A stretch of 32,264 nt of DNA from Nocardioidaceae bacterium (GTDB lineage Bacteria > Actinomycetota > Actinomycetes > Propionibacteriales > Nocardioidaceae). Of the stretch, positions 1 to 7,572 are shown in pieces. The translations under genes were made by a program, and so were the position numbers. A model generated the notes under the pieces. It was not told the origin of the DNA. It saw only the letters and a program-made list of their open reading frames with translations, and made no database searches. The stretch spans positions 1 to 32,264 of the forward strand of contig JACCXO010000005.1 in NCBI GenBank assembly GCA_013696975.1. Reading direction: 5' to 3'. Each line of letters begins with the position of its first letter. Positions within the stretch are counted from its first letter, which is position 1.

Positions 1-635
1 GCCTCCCGCTGCAGCCCAGCCAAGCGCGATCCCATCCGACGGGCTGGGAGGACGAAGACTGGCAGTAAGAGCAACGCCAGCAAGGTGATCTGCCATGACA
101 GGCTGAGCATCACCGCAAGCGTCAGCGCCAGTGCGACAACGTTGCTGACGACGCCGGAGAGGGTGTCACTGAAAGCCCGCTGCGCTCCGATGACGTCGTT
201 GTTCAGCCGGCTGACCAGCGCGCCGGTGCGGGTGCGGGTGAAGAACGCCACCGGCATCCGCTGGACATGGTCGAAGACCGTGGTGCGCAGATCGAGGATC
301 AGGCCCTCCCCAATGCTGGCTGACAACCATCGACTGACGATGCCAAGCGCGGCCTCCAACAACGCGATGACAGCGATGAGGACCGATATCACCACGACGA
401 CTCGAGGCTCTGCGCCATCCACGATCGCGTTGACGACCCGCCCTGCCAGCACCGGGGTGGCAACCGCAAGTGCTGCCGTGAAGACGCTGAGAAGAAGGAA
501 CTTGGCCAGCTGTTGTCTGTGCGGTCGCGCGAAAGCCGCGATGCGCCGCAAGGTCGCTCGAGAAAATGGCCGGCGGTCCTGCTCCGCATTCATCGCGTGG
601 TGCAGCGACATCCAAGCGGTAACTTCCATGTCCAC
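1..635 (-). CDS. ABC exporter, N-terminal transmembrane domain (partial)
   Basis: About 211 N-terminal codons are present; the gene runs off the left edge. The translation is a type IV ABC exporter membrane domain. A soluble N-terminus containing FSRATLRRIAAFARPHRQQL leads into TM1 (about residues 45-65, ending PVLAGRVVNAIVDG). TM2 (about 76-96) follows, then the usual cytoplasmic segment with LRTTVFDHVQRMPVAFFTRT and GALVSRLNNDVIGAQRAFSD, and TM3-4 (VVALALTLAVMLSLSWQITL). The ATP-binding domain must lie outside the window. Family members are homo- or heterodimeric multidrug or lipid exporters of the inner membrane; the substrate is unknown. I chose the GTG at 635, 9 nt after AAAGGA; an ATG at 629 is the alternative. 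No partner gene is visible. Confidence 0.88.
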   Translation of the reverse strand, partial: MDMEVTAWMSLHHAMNAEQDRRPFSRATLRRIAAFARPHRQQLAKFLLLSVFTAALAVATPVLAGRVVNAIVDGAEPRVVVVISVLIAVIALLEAALGIVSRWLSASIGEGLILDLRTTVFDHVQRMPVAFFTRTRTGALVSRLNNDVIGAQRAFSDTLSGVVSNVVALALTLAVMLSLSWQITLLALLLLPVFVLPARRMGSRLAGLQRE

Positions 636-1293
636 GACAGGACGTCCTTTCTCTCCCTGCTGTCAGAGACCAGTGTGTTGGGTCAAGCGCCGTCGAGGTC
701 AAGGTGGAATCGACCGAAAGGCCCTGGGGCATCTTGACTACTCGGCTCCAAATCTGCTCCAAATTCACGGGGATCGTCGTGCTCACCTTTGTTCACGAAC
801 GACTCACACCCGGCCCGTCTCGAACTACGCGGGGCCGCCCCTCCGCACAGCCGCAGGTGCGTCGGCTACTCGTCCAACGGCGACAAGAGCTGTCCATCAC
901 CTGTCGCAATAACGATTTACGGATGTTGATCGCAGTGAAGGTAATTCCGGGTGAACGCGCTCTGTCGGATGCCGCACCGCGCTCGTTCTTTCGCGGATTT
1001 GCCGATGAGAGCGCGTGTCACGAAGCTCGATTGCGCGGCAGAGGGATTGGTGAGGATAATCCCGCCGTGCCTGTACTCACGGCGTCTGGCGGAACGAGAC
1101 TCGCCTATCAACCGGAGGTGATGGATCCATTGTTGTGGCCTCCGCCCTGAACCTCTTGATAACACGCCGCCGGGCTCTAGCGACGAGTCAACAAGCGCCC
1201 ATTTATGCAACAGCTTCATCCCATCGATCTCGCCCAGTCGGGCAAATCATTGACTGCGGGGGTGGGATAACCGGTCAGGTTGACCTGGACGGT
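636..1293. other. Intergenic stretch with no recognisable gene
   Basis: This 658-nt stretch separates the ABC exporter from the small membrane-protein pair. Open frames exist on both strands (for example 704-1150 plus, 917-1219 minus), but they have no recognisable family and no convincing ribosome binding site. The base composition is more AT-rich and less codon-like than in neighbouring genes. A minus frame starting with GTG at 786 reads into the exporter in another phase and may be a short leader at best. I see no terminator or repeat. Confidence 0.5.
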
Positions 1294-1410
1294 TCAGCGC
1301 CCGAGCACATTCACCAGAATGGTGAGGCCTACTGACAGCGCAACGGACACCAGGATCATCATCAGGCAACCCACACCACCACCGAGGGGCCGCACTTGCA
1401 TCGGGCTCAT
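1294..1410 (-). CDS. 38-residue single-pass membrane protein
   Basis: This gene is too short for routine ORF lists. The protein starts MSPMQVRPLGGGVGCLMMIL and continues VSVALSVGLTILVNVLGR before TGA. It has a short polar, glycine-rich N-terminus with a GGGVGCLMMIL motif and one hydrophobic helix (about residues 15-36). Small proteins of this design (glycine patch, GCL, Leu/Val helix) recur in actinobacteria, usually as hypothetical proteins; I know no function. It begins 10 nt after the stop of the frameshifted gene at 1421-1686 on the same strand, so the two look like an operon. The Shine-Dalgarno site is weak (GGAA, close to the ATG). Confidence 0.72.
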   Translation of the reverse strand: MSPMQVRPLGGGVGCLMMILVSVALSVGLTILVNVLGR

Positions 1411-1420
1411 CAGTTCCGGC

Positions 1421-1686
1421 CTATCCGTTGTTTTCGTCGTAGGGCTCATGGCTCCCTGCCTTAGCCAGGCCACGGCTGACCATGTATCCCACCGTCAGAA
1501 TAGTGATGTACAGCCACGCACGCTCAGCCCCGAAGTCAGGGTCATCATCGACGGTCAGCGCGGTAATCCCACACCAACGACAGCGACGACGTAGGCGATC
1601 AACTCGGTCGTCTTGGTCGCTTCCTTCGTTTCGGTGGTGAACCGACTGACTCCGGACGATCTGGATGTTTTCGGTCGGTTGCTCAT
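1421..1686 (-). pseudogene. Small two-helix membrane protein, split by a 1-nt frameshift
   Basis: The ATG at 1686 follows a strong AGGAG (8 nt spacer) and encodes MSNRPKTSRSSGVSRFTTET, then KEATKTTELIAYVVAVVGVG, before leaving frame at about 1565-1568. The remaining frame gives ITALTVDDDPDFGAERAWLY followed by ITILTVGYMVSRGLAKAGSH and a short acidic tail to the TAG at 1421. Joined, this is an 88-residue protein with two TM helices around a DDDPDFGAE loop, a layout I recognise as a conserved actinobacterial small membrane protein. Length 266 nt is one short of 89 codons, so a single base is missing in a GTGTGGG run. It is either a real mutation or a sequencing slip. Confidence 0.7.
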
Positions 1687-1894
1687 GCGCGGCTCTCCTG
1701 GGTTGGGCGGCTTCGATGGCTGCTACGAAAGCGTAAGTGCCCCACTGGCCTGAACTCATTCAAGCTGAGCCGTTACTGATCGTGCTGAGGGCTTGCGCGA
1801 CGAACTTGGCTGATTCCAACTCTCAGCCCAGATCAGCGGGCACGCCCAGCGTGGGGATATGCTTCGGCCACTATTTCTCGACGTGAGGTTTCCT

Positions 1895-2239
1895 ATGAGC
1901 AAGATCGTCCTCCTGGCCGCCGGCGCAGCGGGCTACGTACTCGGTGCGCGCGCCGGCCGGGAACGCTACGACCAGATCGTCTTCCAAGCCCAGAACCTAT
2001 GGACCAACCCCAAGGTCCAGAAGGTGGCAAAGGACGCCCAGGACTTGGCACGTGAGAAGGCTCCGGACCTACCGGAGAAACTGGGCGGCGCTGCGAAGCA
2101 AGCCTCCGAATCAGTCGCGCCAACCGTCGCTCGTGACGACTCCTCCAAGCCCAGCACGGCTGCCTCCCCGGCTCCGGAGGACTTCGTTACCCCTACTCCC
2201 GCGATACTGGATACCCACAACCCCGACACCCCAGCTTGA
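1895..2239 (+). CDS. YtxH-like membrane-anchored protein
   Basis: This is a 114-residue protein. The N-terminus MSKIVLLAAGAAGYVLGARA is a glycine-rich hydrophobic helix of the kind found in YtxH/DUF883-like proteins and continues into GRERYDQI. A charged helical segment (about residues 30-75, with KVQKVAKDAQDLAREKAPD) and a Pro/Ala/Thr-rich low-complexity tail follow. Function is unknown; such proteins are membrane anchored and often linked to stress. The ATG at 1895 is preceded by GTGAGG with a 6-nt spacer, better than the in-frame ATG at 1859. It stands alone, divergent from the small gene pair upstream. Confidence 0.8.
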   Translation: MSKIVLLAAGAAGYVLGARAGRERYDQIVFQAQNLWTNPKVQKVAKDAQDLAREKAPDLPEKLGGAAKQASESVAPTVARDDSSKPSTAASPAPEDFVTPTPAILDTHNPDTPA

Positions 2240-2529
2240 CCCAACTCCTGCCACCGCGCAGGACCGCAACTCGCTGACCCGGGCAGAACGGCACAACGAC
2301 GACTCTTCGGCACCAGGTTGCACAGCGCCCAGCCCTCGCTGCCAGCTCTTTCAATGCAGTCATCTGCCTGTTCTGCACGTGATCTTCCAGGACATGCGCG
2401 CGGGCTCCCGGTCAGGCATGGGCGACATCTCGGCGGCGCAGTCCGGCAGGCTCAGCGGTGCGCGCTCGCGCGATGGCGGCGAAGGCGACGGCGAGCAGAA
2501 CCCAGACGGTCACGACCACGGCGGGGAGG
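2240..2529. other. Non-coding or eroded stretch before the oxidoreductase-methyltransferase remnant
   Basis: No intact gene is visible. On the minus strand, 2416-2525 reads as a possible C-terminal tail of a membrane protein (one helix with TVWVLLAVAFAAIARAR, then a basic end and a stop), followed by an overlapping ATG that stops after 22 codons. This could be the eroded junction of an older operon. The reading is speculative because GC-rich antisense frames often look hydrophobic. Confidence 0.25.
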
Positions 2530-3358
2530 TGCTGGGCACCCTCGTCCCTTCCGAGCCAACCGGCGCCACCGCGGTCTCGGGCGTCTGGGTCGCAGGCAAC
2601 GTCGGCGACGCGATGGCCCAGGTCGTATCCTCGGCCGCTGCCGGCCTCCGCGCAGGCGCGATGGTCAACGCCGACCTCATCGAGGAGGAGACGCAGGCCG
2701 CCCTCTCCACCCATCGCGCCGAGCTGGCCGACCTCTTCGAACAGCCCGGCTGGGACGACCGGTATGCCGCTCGCGACGCGATCTGGAGCGGTCGGGTCAA
2801 CCCGCAGCTCGCGGCTGAGGCGGCCGACCTCGAGCCCGGAATGGCCCTGGACGTCGGCAGCGGCGAGGGGGCGGACGCCATCTGGCTCGCCGAGCGCGGC
2901 TGGTCAGTCACCGGCATCGACTTCAGCACCGTCGCGCTGGAGCGGTCGGCGGCGCACGCCGCCACCGCCGGCGTGGACGGGCGCACCGAGTGGCGCCACG
3001 TCGACGTCCGCACCTTCGACCCCGGAACCGAAGGCATAGGAGAGCGCTGGGACTTGGTGACGTCGCAGTTCATGCACCTGCCCGATGGCGGAATGGTCGA
3101 CCTCACCCGCCGGCTCGCCGAAGCGGTCGCCCCCGGCGGCACATTGCTCGTCGTGGGCCCCACCCCGACGACCTCGCGACCGGGCTGCGACACGGAAGAC
3201 GGAGCTTCATGTTCACCCCCGAGGATCTGTTGCCCGCGCTCGACCCGGAAGTATGGGAGGTCAAGGTCGTCGAGGTCCGACCACGCACGGTGGTCGGGCA
3301 CGACGCACTGCCGGTCACCGTGGGCGACTCCGTCCTGCGCGCCCGTCGGCGCTTGTGA
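2530..3358 (+). pseudogene. Remnant of a FAD oxidoreductase / SAM methyltransferase fusion
   Basis: The first part (about 2530-2700) reads as the C-terminal end of an NAD(P)/FAD-dependent oxidoreductase: GATAVSGVWVAGNVGDAMAQ, then VVSSAAAGLRAGAMVNADLI. In this family the GVW.AGN motif binds FAD near the C-terminus. It continues in frame into a class I methyltransferase with ALDVGSGEGADAIWLAERGW (SAM-binding motif I) and a conserved acidic GIDF strand. At about 3160-3166 the frame breaks; the C-terminal part (HPDDLATGLRHG, MFTPEDLLPALDPEVWEV and onward) continues in another phase to the TGA at 3358. One base is missing in a GGGCCCCACCCC run. Fused oxidoreductase-methyltransferases are known in actinobacteria. 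The oxidoreductase N-terminus is absent, so a full product cannot be made. A methyltransferase start near 2660 is conceivable but would still meet the frameshift. Confidence 0.7.
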
Positions 3359-3450
3359 ATCGATCAGATCGAACATGTACGCGCGAGTAGAGCTACGAAG
3401 CACGTCTTACCTCCGCCGATGTGCGCGTCGCCCTTGCAGGCTCTGCGATC

Positions 3451-3722
3451 ATGTATTCGGTGTCGGCTCAGTCCACCTTGCACCTCACCATCGGTCTGCC
3501 TGTAGTGGGGAAGACGGCGGTGGCTCGGTAGTCCTGGACTTTGGTTGTCGGTCGCCCGAAGAGTGGTACGCGATCCGTTCGATCGCAGAACTGGCCGGAG
3601 CAAGATTCGAGCTGCATCACCTCGAACTGTGCGAGCGTGAGCGGCGCGCCCGTTCCGACCGACGGTGGCGCGAGACGCCGAACGTCACCTTCCAGATGAC
3701 CGACGCGGGGCATCAAGGCTGA
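3451..3722 (+). pseudogene. Remnant of an AAA/zeta-like P-loop ATPase
   Basis: ATG 3451 opens MYSVSAQSTLHLTIGLPVVG followed by KTAVAR, a Walker A motif, and stops at a TAG near 3529. In another frame the sequence resumes with VVLDFGCRSPEEWYAIRSIA and then FELHHLELCERERRARSDRR. In AAA_33-type kinases these form the VVLDFG strand and the lid region. The stretch between P-loop and VVLDFG, usually several tens of residues, is missing, and the C-terminus ends just after TFQMTDA. The gene has therefore suffered an internal deletion with a frameshift and loss of its 3' end. Its tail abuts the cut tail of the soxR remnant at 3729. Confidence 0.65.
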
Positions 3723-3728
3723 GGACCT

Positions 3729-3975
3729 CGGAGCGCGGTCTGTCGGCAGGGTGTCCAGGGCCTGCCTCACCTGATCGAGGCTCAGACCGACGCGTTGCGC
3801 GGCAGCGATGAAAGCCAACCGACTCAGTACCCAGCGCGGATAGCGCCGCTGATTGCCGCCGGTGCGAGTGCAACCCACGAGCGCGCGTTGCTCGTAGTAG
3901 CGCAGCTCGCCACGGACACTCCAGCTCGGCGTGCGACCACACCGATCGTGAGGAGGCGGCGTTCGCGATCGTCAC
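3729..3975 (-). pseudogene. Truncated, frameshifted soxR-like MerR regulator
   Basis: On the minus strand the segments LLTIGVVARRAGVSVAS and then LRYYEQRALVGCTRTGGNQR and RLAFIAAAQRVGLSLDQVRQ are clearly a MerR/SoxR DNA-binding domain. They closely parallel the intact copy at 22156-22617. The two segments lie in different frames; one base is missing around 3903-3907 (GCGAGC/TGCGC). Homology stops at LPTDRAP (3729), so the dimerisation helix and the iron-sulfur cysteine cluster are gone. No start codon is in frame with the first segment. The adjacent operator at 3990-4020 survives. The product cannot sense redox-active compounds. Confidence 0.8.
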
Positions 3976-3989
3976 GACACTCCTGACGC

Positions 3990-4020
3990 TTGACCTCAAG
4001 CACGCATGAGGTTGCAGACT
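3990..4020 (+). promoter_or_regulatory. SoxR-type operator/promoter of the MFS gene
   Basis: TTGACC (3990-3995), a 19-bp spacer containing the inverted repeat CCTCA-N8-TGAGG, and CAGACT (4015-4020) match the MerR/SoxR promoter plan: an overlong 19-bp spacer with the operator between -35 and -10. Transcription should start about 7 nt after the -10, at or next to the GTG at 4027. The spacer palindrome is slightly degenerate (CATGAGG rather than CTTGAGG). The nearby soxR is broken; the intact SoxR encoded at 22156-22617 is a possible regulator in trans. Confidence 0.72.
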
Positions 4021-4026
4021 CCTCTG

Positions 4027-5313
4027 GTGCTCAGACGCCTTGGCCTACCCGATGTAACCGGTCACGTCCCCCTGCTCGGGGCGTTGGCCGTCGATGCGCT
4101 CGGCAGCGGGGTGTTCCTGCCCTTCTCGATCTTGTTCTTCACGGTGACCACGCCCCTTTCGCTCGCGGAGGTCGGGCTGGGCTTGTCGGTCGCAGCTGGC
4201 ATCGCGCTACCGGCAGGACCGCTTCTCGGGACCCTGGTGGACCGAAGCGGAGCCTGGCGGGTCCTGCTCGCCGGCAACCTGCTGCAGGCACTCGGCGTAG
4301 CGAGCTACCTGGTCGTCGACACGTTCGGCGGCCTAGTCGTCGCCGCCGTCGCGGTCGCCCTGGGCAGCCAGGCCTTCTGGGCCGCCTACTCCCCCCTTGT
4401 CACGCAGATCTCAGCGCCCGGTGAGCGCGAGCGCTGGTACGGCTTGCTCGGGGCGCTCCGCAACGCCGGCTTTGGCCTCGGCGGGCTGCTGTCGGGTATC
4501 GGGCTGGCGGCCGGTGGAACCGCCGGCTACCAGGGCGTCGCCGCGGTGAACGCCGCCAGCTTCCTGCTCGCCGCCCTACTGCTCCTGCTCGACCGGTCGC
4601 ACGCCCGGCCCGCGGCCACCACCGGTGGCAGCGCGGACACGGGAGCCGGTTGGCGGTCGGTCCTGTCGGACCGCCCGTACCTGGCCCTGACCGTGGTCAA
4701 CATCGCCTTCGCGACCAACTCCTTCGCCCTGACTGTGGTCCTTCCCGTCTACGCCGTCGCTCGGCTGGACCTGCCGCCCTGGCTGCCCGGCGTCGGCCTG
4801 ACGCTGAACTGCCTGCTGATCGCCCTCACGCAGGGACCCGTCGTACAGGCCCTGATCGGACGGGCCCGTGTACGGGCTCTACAGGCGTCCTCGGCGCTTT
4901 CGGCAGCCTTCGCCGTGATTATGCTCCTGGCGGCGGCGGTCCCGCCGATGGCCGGTGTGGTGGTCGTGCTAGCCGCCGTCGCTGTGTTCACCCTCGGGGA
5001 GCTGATCGAGTCCCCGGTGCTCGCGGCCTTGGCCAGCGAGGCTGCGCCCGACGCCCTGCGCGGGCGTTACCTGGCGCTGAACCAAGCTTCCTGGAACATC
5101 TCGAACACTCTCGCTCCCGCGCTGCTCACCGCCCTGCTCGCCGTAGGGATCTGGCCTATTTGCGTTGCGCTAATAGGCCTGGCCGCCGTGGCCGCGCTCG
5201 GAATCACGGCGGTCTCGACCCGACTACCCGCAGCGCGCCAACGGATCGGTTTCACACCCGACCCCCTCCATGCCACCACCCACCTTGCAAGCCCGGACGA
5301 CTCTTGCACGTAG
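4027..5313 (+). CDS. MFS efflux transporter
   Basis: This is a 428-residue protein with about 12 predicted TM helices in two halves and no soluble domain, the usual size for a drug-exporting major facilitator. Visible elements include helix 1 with ALAVDALGSGVFLPFSILFF, the loop after TM2 with GTLVDRSGAWRVLLAGN (motif A-like, D-R), a central polar linker rich in A/T/G (about residue 205), and the second half starting near SVLSDRPYLALTVVNIAFAT. An in-frame ATG at 4006 lies inside the SoxR operator and upstream of the expected transcript start, so I take the GTG at 4027 and a leaderless message. Export of redox-active or antibiotic compounds is likely but the substrate is unknown. The gene looks intact. 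Confidence 0.85.
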   Translation: MLRRLGLPDVTGHVPLLGALAVDALGSGVFLPFSILFFTVTTPLSLAEVGLGLSVAAGIALPAGPLLGTLVDRSGAWRVLLAGNLLQALGVASYLVVDTFGGLVVAAVAVALGSQAFWAAYSPLVTQISAPGERERWYGLLGALRNAGFGLGGLLSGIGLAAGGTAGYQGVAAVNAASFLLAALLLLLDRSHARPAATTGGSADTGAGWRSVLSDRPYLALTVVNIAFATNSFALTVVLPVYAVARLDLPPWLPGVGLTLNCLLIALTQGPVVQALIGRARVRALQASSALSAAFAVIMLLAAAVPPMAGVVVVLAAVAVFTLGELIESPVLAALASEAAPDALRGRYLALNQASWNISNTLAPALLTALLAVGIWPICVALIGLAAVAALGITAVSTRLPAARQRIGFTPDPLHATTHLASPDDSCT

Positions 5314-5639
5314 CGGGATCGGCCTACGAGACGTATCGTTGTTGGCCTCAGTCCCGTCGCCGCGAGATTGCCCGGGCCGGTATCTCGCTCGAGCCGACCG
5401 GGATAGTGGAGGATGGCAGCCCCAGCGAACCGGACACGCAGGACTGTCCTTCGTTGAGCGTGCAGAACACCGTGATGCGACTGCGAGGATGATCTGCATC
5501 ACTTAGCTCAGGCGAACGCCTGCTCGGGGGTGGCCGAAGCAGGCTCAGCGTTTGGAGCCCGAGCTTTGCCCTGCTCGGAGTCGCCCCCACCAGCTCGCCC
5601 GTGGTCTTGTCGAGGGCAGGTTGCCCGTCAGCTCTGAAG
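5314..5639. other. Gap between the MFS gene and the selO remnant
   Basis: No gene was recognised. The stretch contains an almost perfect short palindrome, CAGGCG-AA-CGCCTG, near 5510, which could be a terminator stem for the MFS gene or a protein site but has no T-tract. It probably includes DNA joined to selO when its 5' part was deleted. Confidence 0.4.
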
Positions 5640-6553
5640 CGCTCGGCGGTGGAGCACTCGCACGCGGAGGTGACGGCCTGGCCGCGGTCGGTCCGATGCT
5701 GCGCGCGTACGTCGTCAGCGAGGCGATGCACGCCCTCGGCATCCCCACGACCCGCTCCCTCGCCGTGGTGGCGACGGGGCGGCCGGTGCGCCGCGAGACC
5801 CTGTTGCCAGGAGCCGTGCTCGCCCGGGTCGCGAGCAGCCACCTGCCCGTGGGCAGCTTTCAGTACGCCCGGGCCACGGGTGACGTCGACCTGCTGCGCC
5901 GACTCGCCGACCACGCGATCATCCGTCACCACGCCGGCGCCGCGGAGGCCGAACATCCCTGTCTCGCATTGTTCGAGGCGGTGGTCGCCGCCCAGGCGTC
6001 GCTGGTGGCTCAGTGGATGCTGGTGGGGTTCGTCCACGGGGTCATGAACACCGACAACATGGCGATCTCGGGCGAGACCATCGACTACGGGCCGTGCGCC
6101 TTCATGGAGTCCTTCGACCCGGCCACGGTCTACAGCTCGATCGACGAGGGCGGGCGCTACGCCTACGGCAATCAGCCGGTCGTGGCGGAGTGGAACCTCG
6201 CCCGGCTCGCCGAGGCTCTCCTTCCCCTCTTCCACGACGACCAGGAGCAGGCGGTCGCACTCGCGGTGGAGTCACTCGGCGCGTTCCGCCGGCAGTACGG
6301 CGCCGCCTGGTCGCAGCGCTGGCGCGCATTGGGTCCGGACGTCGACGCGATGGGCCGGGTCAACCCCGTCTACATTCCCCGCAACTACCTCGTCGAGGAG
6401 GCCCTCGCCGCCGCCACCGAGGGCGACCTGGATCCACTCCAACGGCTCCTGGACGCGGTAGCAACCCCCCACGACGAGCGCCCTGGCCTCGAGCGCTACG
6501 CCGCCACCGCCCCGGAGGACTTCGGCGCCTACCGGGCCTTCTGCGGGACCTGA
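5640..6553 (+). pseudogene. selO: SelO (YdiU-type protein adenylyltransferase), N-truncated with internal deletion
   Basis: SelO is a pseudokinase-fold enzyme that transfers AMP to protein side chains and usually has about 480 residues. Here strong identity begins at [20 protein letters not shown] and runs through [40 protein letters not shown] (metal- and nucleotide-binding segment) and [20 protein letters not shown]. It then jumps from YGAAWS straight to [20 protein letters not shown] and the normal C-terminal end ...AYRAFCGT. The first 100 or so residues are missing, and the conserved KGSG.TP lysine motif reads [10 protein letters not shown]. About 100 residues are deleted internally, in frame. 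The frame is open from an ATG at 5552, so a protein of up to 333 residues could be made, but activity is unlikely. Confidence 0.75.
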
Positions 6554-6828
6554 ACCTCCGCCCCGCTACTGCGGCGGATAAAGCGGCGCTTGCCGCAGCC
6601 GCCGCCCGGGAGGTGGCTGATACAGCTGCACGCACCCTCGAACGACCCCCCAACTGGTGCGGCTCCTCGGCGGATCTGCGTGACTGGCCGAATAACTCGA
6701 CCTGTGCACAACCCCACACGGGCATCAGCGGACCGGTACCGTCACCAGGCAAGGAAACGGTTTGACCGGCTCACCCTCGCCGAGACGGCTCACACCATGG
6801 GCTGCCCCAGAAGCACGCTGCTGCGCTC
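6554..6828. other. Spacer between the selO remnant and a methyltransferase gene
   Basis: No recognised gene or RNA. A plus frame near 6740-6830 contains LTLAETAHTMGCPRSTLLRS, which faintly resembles a helix-turn-helix, but it is short and has no start signal. I see no strong terminator, although the two flanking genes converge here. Confidence 0.35.
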
Positions 6829-7572
6829 CTACGAGGCGGTCGGCAAGCGGTACACCGACACATGCGAACGTGACTCCGCGGTGAACTCAGTGCCCGCCCA
6901 GTCCGCGTGCCTGTTCTCCAGCTCGAAACCGGCGAGTTGTGCCATCAGGTCAAGTTCAGCCGGCCAGATGTAGCGGTGCGGGCTACGGAAGAGCTGCGCC
7001 TGCTTGCCGGCACCGAAATGGAAATGATGCGAGACGACGTGTTGGTGCAGGACGTCGTAGGTGTCCAACCCGATGTAGCCCAGCTCGCAATGCCCGACTG
7101 TGGCTTGCTGTCCCGGCGGGAGCTTGCGCAACTCAGGCACCCATAGCTCGACGACGAACCGGCCGCCGGGTGTGAGGTGAGCCGCCGCGTTCCGAAAGCA
7201 AGCGACCTGTTCGGCCTGGGTCAGCAGGTTCGAGATCGTGTTGAAGACGAGGTAGACCAGCGTGTACTCGCCCGGTGCGCGGGCCGTGGCCATGTCGCCA
7301 ACGACCACCGGGATCCTCTCTTCGTCGACCTTGGTGCGGAGCCGGTCGATCATCGGACCGGACAGCTCGATGCCGGTGACGGGTACGCCGCGCTCGGCTA
7401 AGTCGACGGCCACGCGTCCGGTGCCGATTGCGAACTCGAGCGCTCGGCCGTCGCTTGCAAATTCGGCAAGGCGGTCGACCGTCGGTCCCAACACCTCGGG
7501 GGCGAACATGCCAGTGCCCGGGGTGTCGTAGCGCTGGGCAGCATCGATATCCCAAATCTCCTCCTGGCGCAT
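6829..7572 (-). CDS. Class I SAM-dependent methyltransferase
   Basis: This 247-residue single-domain enzyme starts MRQEEIWDIDAAQRYDTPGT and has the Methyltransf_25/11 fold. ALEFAIGTGRVAVDLAERGV (about residues 45-64) is motif I, VTGIELSGPMIDRL holds the acidic ribose-binding residue, GDMATARAPGEYTLVYLVFN is motif II-III, and LTPGGRFVVELWVP is the post-I strand. This is a common actinobacterial small-molecule methyltransferase type; the acceptor is unknown. The ATG at 7572 has AGGA 9 nt upstream. The frame is open further upstream but without conserved sequence. It is intact, unlike most neighbours, and faces the selO remnant. Confidence 0.87.
   Translation of the reverse strand: MRQEEIWDIDAAQRYDTPGTGMFAPEVLGPTVDRLAEFASDGRALEFAIGTGRVAVDLAERGVPVTGIELSGPMIDRLRTKVDEERIPVVVGDMATARAPGEYTLVYLVFNTISNLLTQAEQVACFRNAAAHLTPGGRFVVELWVPELRKLPPGQQATVGHCELGYIGLDTYDVLHQHVVSHHFHFGAGKQAQLFRSPHRYIWPAELDLMAQLAGFELENRHADWAGTEFTAESRSHVSVYRLPTAS

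Noticed and set aside
166-786. 206-codon minus frame starting MSTTIPVNLEQIWSRVVKMP
   Set aside because: Most of it overlaps the clear ABC exporter frame in another phase; only the short first part lies outside, and it has no family.
704-1219. Open frames on both strands in the 636-1293 gap
   Set aside because: No recognisable motif and no convincing ribosome binding site; their composition looks like random GC-rich DNA.
2510-3403. 297-codon minus frame opposite the methyltransferase remnant
   Set aside because: It is antisense to a clear methyltransferase fold, and its composition (Ser/Ala/Pro-rich) is typical of a shadow frame.
5348-6235. 295-codon minus frame opposite selO
   Set aside because: Antisense to strongly recognisable SelO segments; no domain in the minus frame.
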